Positions 1 to 12,048 are shown, counted from the first letter of the stretch. The stretch is DNA of 64,000 bases from Symbiodinium sp. CCMP2592 (GCA_905221615.1 CAJNDT010003369.1:186001-250000), one strand, 5' to 3'. Notes: generated by a model not told the origin, from the letters alone. Made by a program: numbers and translations.

Positions 1-1853
1 TGCTCAACGGTTAGATTCAGACAGCCTACAAAACCCAGCTTCCGCCTTGGCTGAAGCACTGAAGAAGTTCAAAGGCCACAGGCCCCTTTGCACATTTCCA
101 GCTTTACAGTTTGGGGTCAGATCGTGCAAATGTAGTGTGTAGATGTGCAGGGTTTGCGCAGGGCTGATGTGACCCAATCCCGACGCCGGGCAGCGCGTCT
201 TTGTTCCTGACTGCTCGCAGAAGAATATCACTGTCAGATGCACAACAACCCGGAACCGGAAACCGCCACGCACCCTGAAACCTTGAACCCCAAAGAATGG
301 AGACTGGCACGCCGTGGCAGCGTGTGTTCTCGAGGTTGAATGTGTTCATCACTGCAATAGTGACGATAAGATACGACCCACAACCATACTGAAGCCAAAA
401 GCCCTGAGCTCTGAGCCCTGAATCGGACATTTTCATCCTCAAACCTGGAAAGCTCGACCCTGCCAGCTCCAAAAGGCCTAGGAAGCCCAGGCCTCTTCTG
501 CCAAAGCTCTGCATCCCCCAAGCTGAGCATGACTGAACCTTCCCAGACTCTACGGGCCGCGATCCCTCCAGAACTTGTTTCGCCAGGACACCGCAGTCCA
601 GAACATCTGCACCACCAGCCGAACGGATGGGAAGAAGTTCAGTGTCTTGCTCGAATTTACAAATCCTCACTTCTTGCAAAGATCCAACCCTCACAGCCAA
701 ACTCTCGAGCACCCGAAACTTCAGCTCTCCGACCCTTGTCCCGAGGCTGGCAGCGTACAGACAGTCAAAGCGACATAGTGGCCCCTCGGCTCCCGTCAAG
801 GTGTGTTTCACTCATAAAGGGGAACTTCTCGGGACTTCCCTGCCAAGCTTGGCCTCGAGATATTTGAGGCGTCAGGATGGCTGACCAGCCTCTGCAGAAA
901 GATTCGGCATCCCAAGTGCTGGACCGATTGAGCACTTGCACGGCAATGTATCTTCCAACCCTAACCACGATAGGGATCTAAAGCGTTGCCGAACATCAAG
1001 TTTGTGAACGGCGCCTGAAATCCATACATATGTATGGAGAGTCATGTGCAGGTGGATAGGTAAGCAAATAAAGGGCGACTAGCAAATAAGTAAGCGAACA
1101 GCCGAGCAAGATATGTCAGTCTTTGTATATATATATATGCGTGTGTATATATGTGTGTTCACGTGTGTATATAGTATTAGTGCATGCCCGATTAAACCCA
1201 TCTCTAAGTCCCTTGAGTCTCAAGCACTCTGAGCACCTGAAGCCAAACATGCCTTCCTGCCAGGACACCTTCAACCTTGAACTTCCAACTTTGAGCCGCC
1301 CAACATGCAAGCCCAAACCTCAAACCTGAGTCCGCCCTTGAGCCCCAAGGCCCAAGCCCGAACAGGAGGTCGGCCCTCCATGCCGAGCACAGGTCGAGAT
1401 TCCGCTGAAGAACTTGCAGCACGACCACAGCTTCAAGGCATAGCGCTTGCAAAAGGTTTGGGGGTTGAAGCCGACGTTGCTGGTTCAGCGTGCAGAAGAC
1501 TGAAGACTTCACAAGTTAAGCAGATTTGAAGCCCGACAGCCGATGCGCATGATTCCCTCAGCCCCGAAGTAGAACTCCAAACCCGAAGCCCAGACATGGT
1601 AAGTCCACAACTTCCCCAGAGCCAATTTTGTTGCCACAAAGTGAAGAGAGCCCGGTGCGTCAACCCGGCGCCTTCCTTCACCTCCCATGTTGTTTGTCCG
1701 TGCTCCGCATGCTGAAGCTTGTGCTCTCAAATCCTAAAGCCTCCCACAACCGTGGGTTTCGCCGACCTTAACTGCTAGGTGGAAAAAGGCGTTCAATAAT
1801 GAAAGCCACCCTGACAATCTCCTGGTAGTACCCCTCAGCTGACAGCTTTTCAG
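1..1853. other. Non-coding stretch, no supported gene
   Basis: I see no exon I can defend here. The stretch is intron- or intergenic-like: it holds many degenerate words of the type CCTGAACC, AACCCTAAA and CCGAAGCC on the + strand, plus a short TA/GT-rich microsatellite around 1125-1175. Several short open frames exist on both strands, but none shows a protein motif or a convincing repeat relationship to the exons further on. Confidence 0.4.
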
Positions 1854-1917
1854 AGCTTCGAGGCCACTCTCACCAGCGCGGTGCAGGCCTCCGGTAGCAA
1901 CGACGACGAGCACAAGG
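1854..1917 (+). CDS. Candidate exon, unrecognised
   Basis: A good acceptor (a short pyrimidine run followed by cag) precedes an open frame reading SFEATLTSAVQASGS and then a DDEHK patch. The composition is coding-like (G/C at third positions, as in the firm exons downstream). There is no recognisable domain. It could be an upstream exon of the CCP-like gene or a chance open frame. The 3' boundary is a guess. Confidence 0.25.
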
Positions 1918-3479
1918 GAAGGCCACGGGTTGGAGAGCTTTAAGATCCTGCTCTTTGAAAGGGTTATTTTGACGGGATTAAACTTTTGGGGAGTTTCAGT
2001 GTTCTCGGGGTTTTTGGGCTCTGAGGGTTGATAGCAGTGGTCTTGGACGTGCGATATGTTGTGAGCTGGAAGGCTTACGGCATACTGCCTGTGGTTTCTG
2101 CGTCGTACTTGAAACTTAAGGCCACTTCTCGAGCGGCCGACCCAAGATTAAGATTGAGATTCTCCACTCCTGGCCAAAACTACAAGCTTCAAATGATTAA
2201 AGCGGCACAAGCGAAACTTCAACATCACAAAACCCCACGAGCCCCATGGCCCCAATATATCGGGGTCGAAATATTTTGTAATATATTCTTTTATCGGACA
2301 ATGGGCCCCGAGACCGTCTTCTAATATCTCAGGTCTCTATTACATAAACCCTTGAGGCTCATCCTGCACAGTTGAACTGCCGGGTGCTGCATCAGGCAAG
2401 TCACCGCCTGGAGTGTCACTTGCGTGATAGCTTCCAGCGAGGCTCCGGCAAGCAGAATCACAGAGCTTTCAGGGGAAATAACCCTACACCCTAAATCCTG
2501 AACCCTTCGCCCTGCACTGTAGACCTCGGAGTAGAAAATTCTTTCGGGGATTTGTGAGCACGTGATCATGAGAGTTGAACCACCGGAGCTCTTTCTCCTA
2601 GTCGTAATGCTAATGCCGTTGCTGCCGCTGCGACGACTAGTGTCATAGACTGCCACCAAGGCAATGCCACTAACAATCATCATAATCTTAATCATAATAT
2701 CATGATCAGCTTCAAATAACAACAATAACAGCAAGATGCATTAATAGCATGAGCAATACTAAGGAAGCCCCAAACTCTGAAGCAGGCCTGTTTGCACCAA
2801 CGTTCTTCGCCTTCGAAAGCCTCAGAGGCTGTACTCTTTTGTGAAGCTAAGCCGGAGCCCTAAAAGCCTGCCATGCAAACCGAACTTGTCACTCTAAGCT
2901 CATGAGCAGGGATCGTTGTGATTCCTAAATGCCAGAACCCCAAAGTTTCTACGAAGCTCTGCGCTCCAGCAACCTTCGGTCCCGGAACCCAGCATGGCTG
3001 ATTCGGGCCCCTAGACCAAGCATCGCCAGGGGACCGCCTGGGTGAAAGTACCAGCAGCAGTGAGTGGTGCCAGGGACTCAGCCTTCGGACGGTTGAAAGC
3101 ACATAGCCCGAAAGTCGGAACGTGATCATCCCAACTTTCTGCGGTTGACTAGGATGTGGGGTGTAGGGGTTCAGTTTAGAATCACTGGACCGTGCACCCC
3201 TTGCAAAGGTCGAGAGTTGTTTGCGCACCCTCAAACTTTCAGGCCCAAATCCCCAAATCCCGAAGCCGAAGCCTGAAACCCTGAGCCAGCCTTTTTGGCA
3301 GAATGCTGCGAGAATCTTAGCGGAGCTGATTCAGGGTCCGTCCAAGGCCTTCGGAGCAGGGCTTTGTTCCCTGTAACCAAGAGCTCACGCCACTGCCCGT
3401 CAACTTTGAAACGCCGGGGTAGGGTGAACCCGGATCTCGGAGCGCCAAGCCGCGGCCTCAACCACCTGTTCGCATCCAG
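1918..3479. other. Non-coding stretch, no supported gene
   Basis: Intron-like sequence. It holds scattered telomere-like words and a short AT-rich patch near 2270-2300 and 2680-2740 (imperfect ATCATAATC repeats). I see nothing with protein homology. Confidence 0.35.
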
Positions 3480-3550
3480 GACTTTACCACCGTGGTCACC
3501 AAAGACATGGGCATCATGATGCCGAAGGATGCAGATGACCTGTACAAGGA
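3480..3550 (+). CDS. Candidate exon, unrecognised
   Basis: The acceptor tccag precedes an open frame beginning DFTTVVTKDMGIMMPKDADD and ending near a GT donor (aaggac then gtgtgt). The residue mix and codon use look coding, unlike the flanks. No domain is recognised. It lies upstream of, and on the same strand as, the CCP-like exons, so it may be an N-terminal exon of that gene; that link is inference only. Confidence 0.3.
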
Positions 3551-4145
3551 CGTGTGTCAGCTGGTTTAGGGGTTAGAATCGTTAGAAGGGCTACAAGCGC
3601 AGGCCCTTGCCGTTCACAGAATACACTGGAAATAACCCGGATCATGTTGTTTTTTGGCACTCTCATGCAGAGAGCTCCAGCAGTGAACCCCAGATAGGGG
3701 GCCTCCGCAACTGGCGTGCATGATCAGGAGAGGTGCGTGAAGCCAAGTGCGAAAGATCTGGCCAACTACACGGCTACTCGGCGCCACAAGTATTCAATGT
3801 CAAGCTATTGTAAGTCTTGCATCTTCGGGTCGATGGAAGCTACATACATAGTAGGTTGATGTAAACCCTAAACACCGAACCCTTCAACAGCACAAGACAC
3901 CCAAACCCCCATGGTAGCTTCGGAAACAGTGAATCCTCCCAACAACCCGAAGCCCAAAACCTGGAAGCCACAGAGAATCATGGAAATCTGTAGCCTGAGA
4001 CAAAAAATCTGAACCATATTTCTGAACCTTATAAACCTTATCCTCAACCCGAAATGCAGAACCCTCAACCCTAAATCCTACATCCTCAACACCGAACCCG
4101 GCACCCTCAAGATCCTTAACCCGGAAACCTCAATGTTGCCTCGAG

Positions 4146-4217
4146 GTCTCAGAGCATTCGCTGAAGTTGGCCGACTTTGACGTGAAAGCCGCGTGCGCAG
4201 CCGACTTCGTGGGGACC
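4146..4217 (+). CDS. CCP/sushi-like repeat exon (fragment of a multi-repeat protein)
   Basis: The frame reads VSEHSLKLADFDVKAAC and then ADFVGTA. This matches the middle of the repeat seen intact at 14282-15021 (hydrophobic start, F-D-V, x-A-x-C, x-x-[YF]-[IV]-G-x-A). It starts after an AG (ctcgag) in phase 0 and probably ends at a GC donor (gggacc then gcctcg). C-rich CCTCAACCC-type sequence precedes it, and G-rich TTTGGGG-type sequence follows, as with other introns of this locus. I could not find the exon that should carry the second half of this repeat. Confidence 0.5.
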
Positions 4218-6055
4218 GCCTCGCCCCTTCGGCCCAAAGCGCTCGGGGTTTTGAGAGTTGGGGTTTCGGGGCTTGTTTCCGGTGTTTAAGGAATAATAGG
4301 GGGGTTTTAGGATTCTGCGGGAGAGGGGGCCTTGTTGGAATCTTTCCGTGCAGGCTTCAGGGATTCTGGGCTTGCTTATCCGATCTCGGGCTCCGTGGTA
4401 CCGGCACGGGTCGCGTTTAGCCGGAAGCTTTCGGAGGAACTATAGCCATATACAAACCCTCTGAGCCCTGAACCCCGGTCTCGCATCCTACCTGACCTCT
4501 ACTACAGTCTCCAGGTAGGCATTTCGCGCCGTGTTACACGTTCGCACTTGACGTTGCACGGATTGTCGGGAATCACTTCAAGCAGTGTTCACCAACAAGA
4601 ATTTGCAGCATCGAATAACTCCCCAAGATCCTGGTCTAACTATGCCGGCTCTCGTAGCACATTCCACAAACCCGTCAGGGTGAAGGTTTGCGCGGAAGAC
4701 GCCACTGAGTGACTTGGCTGAAGCTGTCGCCTTCGTCTGGACTTAAGCCAGGATCTGGCATGGTAAGACTCTGGCTATCTCTGGCTGAAGCTTCTGGGAC
4801 ATTTGCGATGGGGGTATTTTGGATGCGAGGGTACCCGTTCTGGTCCGGCATAAGTCGGAGGTGTGGCAGGGGTGCGGCGAAAGGATGGAGCGGTCTTACT
4901 TGAGCGCTGCGGTTTAGGCGCATTGGAGACATTTCGGGATTACTTCTGCGAACACTGACCACGGCCGCCACATGCCATCGACAACGCGACCGTGATTGAC
5001 CCAGCCATCACCACAGCGCCATCACTCGCAACATGAGCCTCAGCTTCAGCATTGGGGCAGATCAGCAGCAGAGAGCTCGCGTCACTCCTGGCAGGTACTC
5101 GCTCTCTGGTTGTCGGCCAACTGCTTCTTGGCTTCCCGTGGCCATTTCGAGGGTTCTCAAGTCGAGGTTTTGGGGCAACTTTAAACAACATGTGCACATC
5201 AGGAACTTGGGTGCCTGAGGTTTGCGACCTTAGTCTTCAATTTCACCTCCGCCGGCAAACTCCAGCACACGCGTGCGTCAGAGGGTCTTTAGAGGGAACC
5301 TCTTACCAATCTTGAAATGGGAAATGCAGGGCATTGCTAGGCTGAGCCTTGAATTCGTCCTTGTTTGGGGTTTAGGAAACGACGGTTTCGATTTTTTTCT
5401 AGTGCTGCGCGTCGAGCCGGTTTGCGTGACACCGCCGTAAGTTGTCGCAAAGATGGCCGAAACTAGATTGAAACAATAACTTCCATCAGCTCCTTGTACG
5501 AAGACATGTGCTGCCAAGCATCAACCCCATCAGCGCCACTGTAATAACTATCAACATGAGCATTGCTTGCATCGTCCGGGTCACTAATACTGCCACAATC
5601 ACTACTGCAGCAGCACGAGCACGATCACCATCACCATCACCATGATGGTTGTCCTGCTCCTGCTCTTCATCTTCCCATTGTCAGCGTCAGCGCTGCTGCT
5701 ACACATCTTTGTTCGGAGTCTTGCATGATGGTACGTAGGCCGCAGCAGGCCCAAAGAGAGGTTCTTGGAGGCTTGGCAATGGGCATCCGCCTATGTCGGG
5801 ATGTAAAAGTCCCTCTCTCCGAGGTCTGCAAGGCCATCAACGACGTCGCTTACTCTGTCGAGGTGAAGAGCCTGGAAAGGCGGGATCTGAGGTTTGGTTT
5901 GCCGATGCTTGGGGCGATGCTGACCGGTGTTTGGGCACGGATGCAAGCATTGACAGCATGCTGGTTTGCATACATATGGAGCAGGGGAGGGGTTGTTCTG
6001 AAGGTCCGGGATCATCCAAACCACACTTCTTGCTTTTCCTGGAGATCTTAATCAG
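4218..6055. other. Mostly intronic stretch with one weak exon candidate
   Basis: The 5' part is G-rich (TTTGGGG, TTTAGG-like words). A short CATCAC-type run lies near 5620-5645. The only coding-like segment is near 5824-5872, where an AG precedes a frame reading VCKAINDVAYSVEVK. It has no recognisable domain and I do not call it as a gene. Confidence 0.3.
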
Positions 6056-6244
6056 CAAGCGAACCTGCCTTGTGGCTGTTCTGCTGGGGGGTATCTGAAC
6101 AAGGACCATGTCGTGTGCGGTAGCGAAACCCAATGCAACGAGGGCCAAAACATTCGCGCCACCCGAAGCCCTAGACTCAATGTCTGGTATGCCAGGCATT
6201 CCTTTGACGTTGGCGTCAGCTGTGCCGACGGCTATACCGGTGAG
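6056..6244 (+). CDS. Cys-rich and CCP-like repeat exon
   Basis: Starts after an AG (aatcag). The N-terminal part is cysteine-rich, with about four Cys in 24 residues (LPCGCSAGGY, then VVCGS and TQCNEG), EGF-like in spacing but not assignable. The second part is the CCP-like repeat core, FDVGVSCADGYTGE. The exon ends at gag followed by a GC donor (gcagcc). Joining to the next exon at 6543 restores G-E-A-K-V-x-x-C in frame, which fits the repeat consensus and supports a GC-AG intron of 298 bp. Likely a secreted or surface protein, because the repeat resembles sushi/CCP modules; no signal peptide is visible in this exon. Confidence 0.6.
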
Positions 6245-6542
6245 GCAGCCTCTCTCAGCACTTTGGAGCTTGTATCCCGGAGCTAGTCCGTCGAAGTGTC
6301 CCAACCTGTTGCAAGGTAGTTAGGATGGATCCGGTCCGAAACCAGCATCAAGCGCGGCAACAGCGGCAGCCGACAGCACCGACGGCGGCAGTCGCAGCAG
6401 CACAGTATCACTGTCGCGGTAGCACTCTCGCTTGGGCTCGACCTCCACAGTCTTCTCCAGTCCTCCTCAAACCCGAAACCTGTTCAACCCTAAACCCTCA
6501 TGGCCGTGCCACGGCCATGGATTTTCCGGGGTTGTCGGTCAG

Positions 6543-6596
6543 GCGAAGGTGAAGATCTGCGAAGAAGATGGCGAGGGCTTCACTCTCGAAGGCTGT
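6543..6596 (+). CDS. CCP-like repeat exon (second half of repeat)
   Basis: Reads AKVKICEEDGEGFTLEGC, the C-terminal half of the repeat: A-x-V-x-x-C, about seven residues, then [YF]-x-L-x-G-C. It follows tcag and ends just before gtgcgt, a strong GT donor. It joins in phase with the exon ending at 6244. The following intron is G-rich and runs into the Thr/Ser-rich exon. Confidence 0.6.
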
Positions 6597-7031
6597 GTGC
6601 GTCTTCCGACAGCACTGCAGTGTTCTGTATTCAGCTCCATTTTCCAAGGATTGCTGTCCATTGGCTGTGTTTGGGGTTAAGACAGGGGGGAAGGTTTAGG
6701 GCTGAGGGTTCAAGCTTTGGGCTTGGCTGGTCGAGCCGCCCTCCACCTTGAAAGCTGAACCCGCCCGCTCTCTTCTTGCAGGATCGAGGTTCCGGATTGA
6801 GGATACCGGATTGTTCACAGCTTTCAGATTCACAGGAGTCTGCCCTCAGTCTCTCTGTCTCTTCATTCCTTACGGGGAACCCTGAATAATTGCCTATATT
6901 GTTCCTCGGAATTCCTTATGATAGGTAAAAGCTACAACCAATGTATCATACAGCCAGAACCCCTGTTCTGAATATTGAGGCCCCCAAGTCAGACCCATGA
7001 GCTCTAAACAAGCCTGAGAAGCTGATCTGAG

Positions 7032-8515
7032 GTACAACCACAACAACCTCAACGACCACAACCACCACCACGAGCACAACTACAACTACGATCACCACTA
7101 CGACAACGACAACAGTCACGACGACTACCACCACCATCACGACAACCTCAACCGTGACATCAACTACGACGACCACCGTGACGACCACTAGCACCACAAC
7201 TACCACCTTCACAACAACTACCACCACCACGACCACCAGCACCACAACTATTACCACAACGACAACTTCCACGACAACCTCCACCACAACTTCGACCCGC
7301 ACAACTACGAGCACGACAACCACTACCAGTACTACGACCGAGACAACCACCACCACCCTAACAACCACATCTACTACGACCACAACGATTACCTCCACCA
7401 CTACGACGACAACCACGACCACAACGTCGACATCCACAACTACCACAACCTCAACTACAACAAGTACGACCACGACGACAACCACCACAACGACCTCAAC
7501 TTCCACAAGCACTACAACGATCACGACGACGAGCACATCAACAAGCACCACAACGACGACTTCCACCAGCACCACAACGATCACAACAACTTCCACGACG
7601 ACAACGACAACTACGACAAGTACCACCACAACCACAACGTCGACGAGCACTACCACAGTGACCACAACTACAACTACAAGCACCACCACAACAACCTCGA
7701 CCACGACCACTATCACCACTACTTCAACGACCACCATCACAAGTACCACAACCACAACTACCAGCACAACCACCATCACGTCTACAACTACCACGTCCAC
7801 TTCGACTACCACCACCACGAGCACAACAACGACCACTCTTACAACAACTACAACCACCACCACCTCCACATCAACCACGACCACTACCACCTCAACAAGC
7901 ACCACAACCACTACAAGCACGACAACTTTGACAACGACTTCGACAACGACCATCACCACTACCACTACAACCTCCACAACCACAACCACGACCAGCACCG
8001 TGACCTCTACAACAACAACCACAACGTCCACGACGACCAGCACGACAACTACATCCACCACAACGACTACCACAACCACAACCACCACAACAACTACCAC
8101 CACCAGCACAACCACAACGACGACGACCAGCACCACCACATCTACCTCTACCACCACATCCACGACAACCACCACCAGCACAACCACTACTACATCAACG
8201 ACCACAACGACGACAACCACCACTACCACTTCTACATCAACCAGCACGACCACTACGACCAGCACTACAACTACCACAACAACCACTACTTCGACATCGA
8301 CCAGCACAACAACCACGACCTCCACGACGACCTCCACGACCACCACCACCTCCACAACGACGTCGACGACCACGACAACTTCCACAACTACATCCACGAC
8401 AACGACTACGTCGACAACGACATCCACGATCACGACGACAAGCACCAAGACGACCACGTCGACGACTTCCACAAGTACTACGACTACGACCAGTACCTTC
8501 ACGACCACCACCACG
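7032..8515 (+). CDS. Thr/Ser-rich mucin-like exon, (ACN)n
   Basis: About 495 codons, almost all ACN (Thr), with TCN/AGC (Ser) roughly every fifth codon and rare Ile, Val, Leu, Phe, Arg and Lys. It is open on the + strand from an AG at 7030-7031 to a GT donor at 8516 (acg then gtgtct). Third positions vary freely (a, c, g, t), so this is not a pure trinucleotide expansion; protein-level selection for Thr/Ser is more likely. Such blocks behave as O-glycosylated, extended linkers in extracellular proteins. Its position between CCP-like exons fits a surface or secreted role. The reverse strand is also open (Val-rich), which is a simple consequence of GTN codons opposite ACN and is not a gene. Confidence 0.65.
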
Positions 8516-8757
8516 GTGTCTGGACGGCAAAGCTATGCACATTCGCGTGCTTGCGTTCAGGGTTTGACCGGGGTTTCTTAACATCCACACAAGCAGTGGA
8601 TTGACTAGATAGAATTGGGGTAGTATCAGCAGCAGATCACCTGGCCTGAATTTCCGCTTTTGTTCCAATGACCGAAGCAGGGTGAAGATGCGTCCATTAC
8701 ACAGAATCTGTGGCATGCATTTCGGTTCCAAAGCCGTATCTAAGACTTCCGAGCAAG

Positions 8758-8797
8758 GTCACATCTGCCGACTGCGTGCCTCCAAAAGACGTGCAAG
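8758..8797 (+). CDS. CCP-like repeat exon (repeat start, C-x-P-P)
   Basis: Reads VTSADCVPPKDVQ, the first cysteine segment of a repeat. It ends caag before a GT donor. Joined to 8910 it gives D-V-Q-G-Y-D-L, matching the usual P-x(4-6)-G-Y boundary. The intron, 8798-8909, is 112 bp and contains CCCTAAA words. Confidence 0.55.
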
Positions 8798-8909
8798 GTG
8801 GGACGGCCGTTGAAACCCAGAAACCATGACTCGAAACCCTAAACCCTAGGCCCCATGAGCCCTAAATCCTAAACCCGAATAAAGCTTGAGAGCAGAGAAC
8901 TCCTGCAGG

Positions 8910-8952
8910 TTATGACCTGCATGTCAAGTCGATTCACATTGACGACTTCGAC
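8910..8952 (+). CDS. CCP-like repeat exon
   Basis: Reads (G)YDLHVKSIHIDDFD and ends before a GC donor (gcagct). Joined to 9161 it gives D-F-D-V-S-A-S-C, restoring the F-D-V-x-A-x-C signature of the repeat. This is strong frame evidence for a GC-AG intron of 208 bp. Confidence 0.6.
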
Positions 8953-9160
8953 GCAGCTTGCTCCAGAGAGACATGGAGGGCTTCAAAGGTGTATAGGGTT
9001 TGGAGAAGCTGGGTTTTGGGATTCGGGGATCTACGGTTTGATTTTCATGGGATGCACTTGTGGGAGGTTTTAAGACATCTCAAGCAGGCTACCCTCCTCA
9101 AACCTATTCCATTGGCCTTACAGAACCATTACCAACCCCAGTAGAAATATCGATCCCCAG

Positions 9161-9196
9161 GTGTCTGCCAGCTGCTGGGAGGGTTACGACGGCCAG
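9161..9196 (+). CDS. CCP-like repeat exon
   Basis: Reads VSASCWEGYDGQ. It follows ccccag and ends before a GC donor (gcagag). Joined to 10273 it gives G-Y-D-G-Q-A-V-A-M-S-C, as the repeat requires. The 12-codon exon is one of the smallest here. Confidence 0.6.
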
Positions 9197-9214
9197 GCAG
9201 AGAAGTCAGGTTGT

Positions 9215-9800
9215 AGTATAGTACAGTGTCGTGTCGTGTAGTACAGGCAGCATGGGCTAGTATATCATATCGTATCGGGAGGCATTGTATGATCATTTGA
9301 TAATGCACAGTATACTTTGTTGTGTTACACTAGCTTAACCTGTTATATTACGTGCTGCATATGTTTTGTTGCTTCGTTATGGTATGTGAAGTTATGGCAT
9401 GTCATGTTATACGATGCTATTGTCGGATTCTATTATGCGAGGTTGCTTTAGAAAACAGGATTTCATGTTCAATTCTCTATGTTTCTCCATTCTACGATAT
9501 TGTATTATATCATACGATTTTGTATCATGCATTGTACTTATAATATACACACCGTATAGTAGAGTACAGTGTAGTTTAGTATATAGTATAGCATATAATA
9601 TAGTGTATTGTGTATAGTTTAGTATATTTAGTACATTATATGGTAATTGTATAGTATAGTATATAGTATATAGTATAGTGTACTGTATAATATAGTATGG
9701 TAGATAGTATAGTATCGTAAAGTATTGTATAACTAAGTGTAGTATAGTGCATTAGTGTAATATGTAATACTTATGGTAGTATTGTATTGTCTTCGACTAC
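9215..9800. repeat. Low-complexity TATAG/TATCG-type pentanucleotide stretch in an intron
   Basis: AT-rich degenerate runs of gtatag, atagt and tatcg lie inside the 1,076-bp intron 9197-10272. A related TTATCTTATC-like stretch continues to about 9960. No coding signal was found. Confidence 0.6.
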
Positions 9801-10272
9801 ATTTTGTTCTATTGCAACAGACTATGACTACATCATGGTATGTTGTGTTATGTCACATCATGCAGCATTGTGCTAGGTTCATCTCGCCTTATCCTTTATT
9901 ATCTCATCCGATCTTGTCTTGCCTTATCTTATCTTGACTTATCGTATTTTGCATTTCGTTTCATTACAGTGTATGGTTTCAGTGTACAATATTACGATAT
10001 ACGATGTTACAGTATATATCAGACAGCATTGCTGTTGCTGTTGCAATAGTATGCTGTAGTATAGTCTGTATGCTGTACTGCATGAATATCAAATTGTAAT
10101 TGGCAGCATCGAACCGTGCGGCTTTTGCAATGCGGCAGAAGCACTGCCGCATGCCTTTGCCGTAAGTTGTTGGGCTTTGTTGTACACATGGCGGACGTGG
10201 AGGAATCTTCCGGTCCCGAATTTGAAAGCCAAAATACGAAGATAGGTTTCTTTAAGCTTCTTTTGGTGCGAG

Positions 10273-10333
10273 GCGGTCGCGATGTCTTGCGAGCATCCCG
10301 GCCAGAGCTATACACTGACTGGCTGCAAATGGA
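10273..10333 (+). CDS. CCP-like repeat exon (second half)
   Basis: Reads AVAMSCEHPGQSYTLTGCKW: x-V-x-x-C, seven residues, Y-T-L-T-G-C. It starts after gcgag and likely ends at a GC donor (atgga then gcatct). Joining to 11318 gives K-W-S-R-H-C-I-A-P, matching the C4-to-C1 spacing of adjacent repeats. Confidence 0.6.
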
Positions 10334-10743
10334 GCATCTTGGTCATGACTTTGCAAACTTTCTCGCGACTAGACGTACTATGGCTACTTTACATTAGCTG
10401 TCTATGTCAGAACTGCTTCTCAGATTATCTTGGTTGCTACTACGAGACCTCGTTATTATTGTGGTTATCAATTCTGATCGTGATCTATTGTTCATCTTAC
10501 ACCGGCATTTGGAAGCTCATGGTTGTTGCTGCTGCAACCTATCTTATGCTCACTGATTTAGAAGTGATCGTACCGTTGCAGTGGCAATGAGCAGTTGTGC
10601 TTTCTTACACAGGTTTTGTGCCCGCTATACACAAATGCCGCGAAGCCCGAAGGCCTGAAGCCTACTCCTCAAGGCACTATGTATCTATGAACACAGCTCT
10701 TTTCCACCCCGGCACTTCAGCATCTGCCCAGAGCTCCTCCGGA

Positions 10744-10775
10744 AACCCTAAACCCTAAACCCTAAACCCTAAATC
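10744..10775 (+). repeat. Interstitial telomere-like run (CCCTAAA)
   Basis: About four near-perfect CCCTAAA units inside the intron 10334-11317. This is one of many such runs in the window. Confidence 0.7.
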
Positions 10776-10864
10776 CTGTAGCCCCTTTAAAAAGGGAAAC
10801 TTTTCGCCCTGCGATTTCTAGAAGATCGGGCCCCTCGGCTTCCCTGTAACCAAAGACCCCAAAT

Positions 10865-10966
10865 GGGTGGTTGTCAAAAATTAGGGTCCCTTTTCGGGTC
10901 CTTATTACAATACGGCACCTAATATCTAGGGTACCCAAAAAGGGACCATAATTTTGACAACCTCCC
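10865..10966. mobile_element. MITE-like inverted-repeat element, family 1 (copy 1)
   Basis: About 102 bp with terminal inverted repeats of ~25 bp (left gggtggttgtcaaa..., right ...tttgacaacctccc) and inner GGGTCCC/GGGTACC palindromic words. A second copy lies at 43581-43680 with the same centre (aatacggcacct). It has no coding capacity and sits in a CCP-gene intron. Confidence 0.7.
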
Positions 10967-11044
10967 AAATCCCGGACTTGATGGCCTGGGATTTAGAAGT
11001 CCTGGGGGCCGAGATCCTGAAGTCGTGAGATATAAGGCTACAAG

Positions 11045-11230
11045 GCTATTGAAGCTGTCTATATCTATAGCTGTATCTATATCTACGTCTATGCCCCTGC
11101 CTATATCTATGTCTATCTCTATCCCGATCCCTGCCTGCACCTCAACCTATATCTATACTTGTATCTGCATAGATATGTATGGACATGTATAGACATACAT
11201 ACATCCGTTTAGAAAATATACACATATCTA
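11045..11230. repeat. TATCTA microsatellite-like stretch
   Basis: Imperfect ctatatctat repeats followed by acatgtatagac-type words, intronic, just before the exon at 11318. Confidence 0.6.
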
Positions 11231-11317
11231 TATTTGTATAAACACCGTTGTAAGAACCTTATCAACAATCCTCTGAACAAGAGTCGTTCAAAATCAAATA
11301 GCAACCCCATGATGCAG

Positions 11318-11368
11318 GTCGGCACTGCATCGCTCCCAACGAGACCAAGGGCTATAAGATAAGTGAGC
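11318..11368 (+). CDS. CCP-like repeat exon (repeat start)
   Basis: Reads RHCIAPNETKGYKISE, the C-x-A-P...G-Y-K start of a repeat. It follows atgcag, and the likely GC donor is gcgccc. Joined to 11969 the frame continues R-S-L-D-V-D-S-F-D-V, again meeting the consensus. Confidence 0.6.
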
Positions 11369-11968
11369 GCGCCCTGTTTTACAAGGGGTTTGTAAGGTTG
11401 GGGTTGTAGATCTATGGGTCGGAACTGTTGGAAATGCGATTCACTTATAGTCTTGTATAAGCATTTCCAGCATTTTGGGTATGTGGTGTTACATGCTGTT
11501 TTATTTGAAGGCTTGGAAGGATTGCTCAATATTTGGGACGCCTTCTTTGGGGGGCCTCAGAGTAAGGATGCTACTAATTGGGGGTCTACACTGGGCCCAA
11601 AGATTTTCTGAATCTCCCATGCGGCTGCAAGTGTTGCTTTTGAAAAGTAATTTGTGCTAGAGTCTACGGTTGCGCTTAGGGGCTGTTTAGGGTACAGGCA
11701 GATGTCGTGCTTAGGAGCAAGAAAAGGCGGAACAAGCACAGACAATGGTAGCCAGACGCGTTTCAAAAGTAGGGACAAGATTCCTAAGCGAAACATCGAC
11801 AGTTCTATTGGTCCTTTCCTTTTTCGGATGTTGCGACCTGACGGTTCAAAAGCCAGCCCCCACTACTTAAAACCACCGGTCTCTGAGACATTAACCTTGA
11901 CCCTTAACCCTAAACCCAAGAGTTCAACCCTCTCCGAGCAGAATGGCTGTGTTTTCGGGAGTAGTGAG

Positions 11969-12048
11969 GCTCTTTGGACGTCGACAGCTTCGACGTGCAA
12001 GCAGAGTGTTCCCTGGATCCGAGCATGACGGCAAAGGTGACGAAGTGT
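11969..12048 (+). CDS. CCP-like repeat exon
   Basis: Reads SLDVDSFDVQAEC and then MTAKVTKC. The 3' end is uncertain: the frame stays open a little further (APRPKGLYT), and neither of the two possible donors gives a fully satisfying join to the next exon. The repeat signature itself is clear. Confidence 0.5.

Noticed and set aside
6946-8514. Val-rich open frame of 522 codons on the - strand
   Set aside because: It is the reverse complement of the Thr/Ser (ACN) exon; GTN codons appear automatically, and there is no supporting start or flanking exon.
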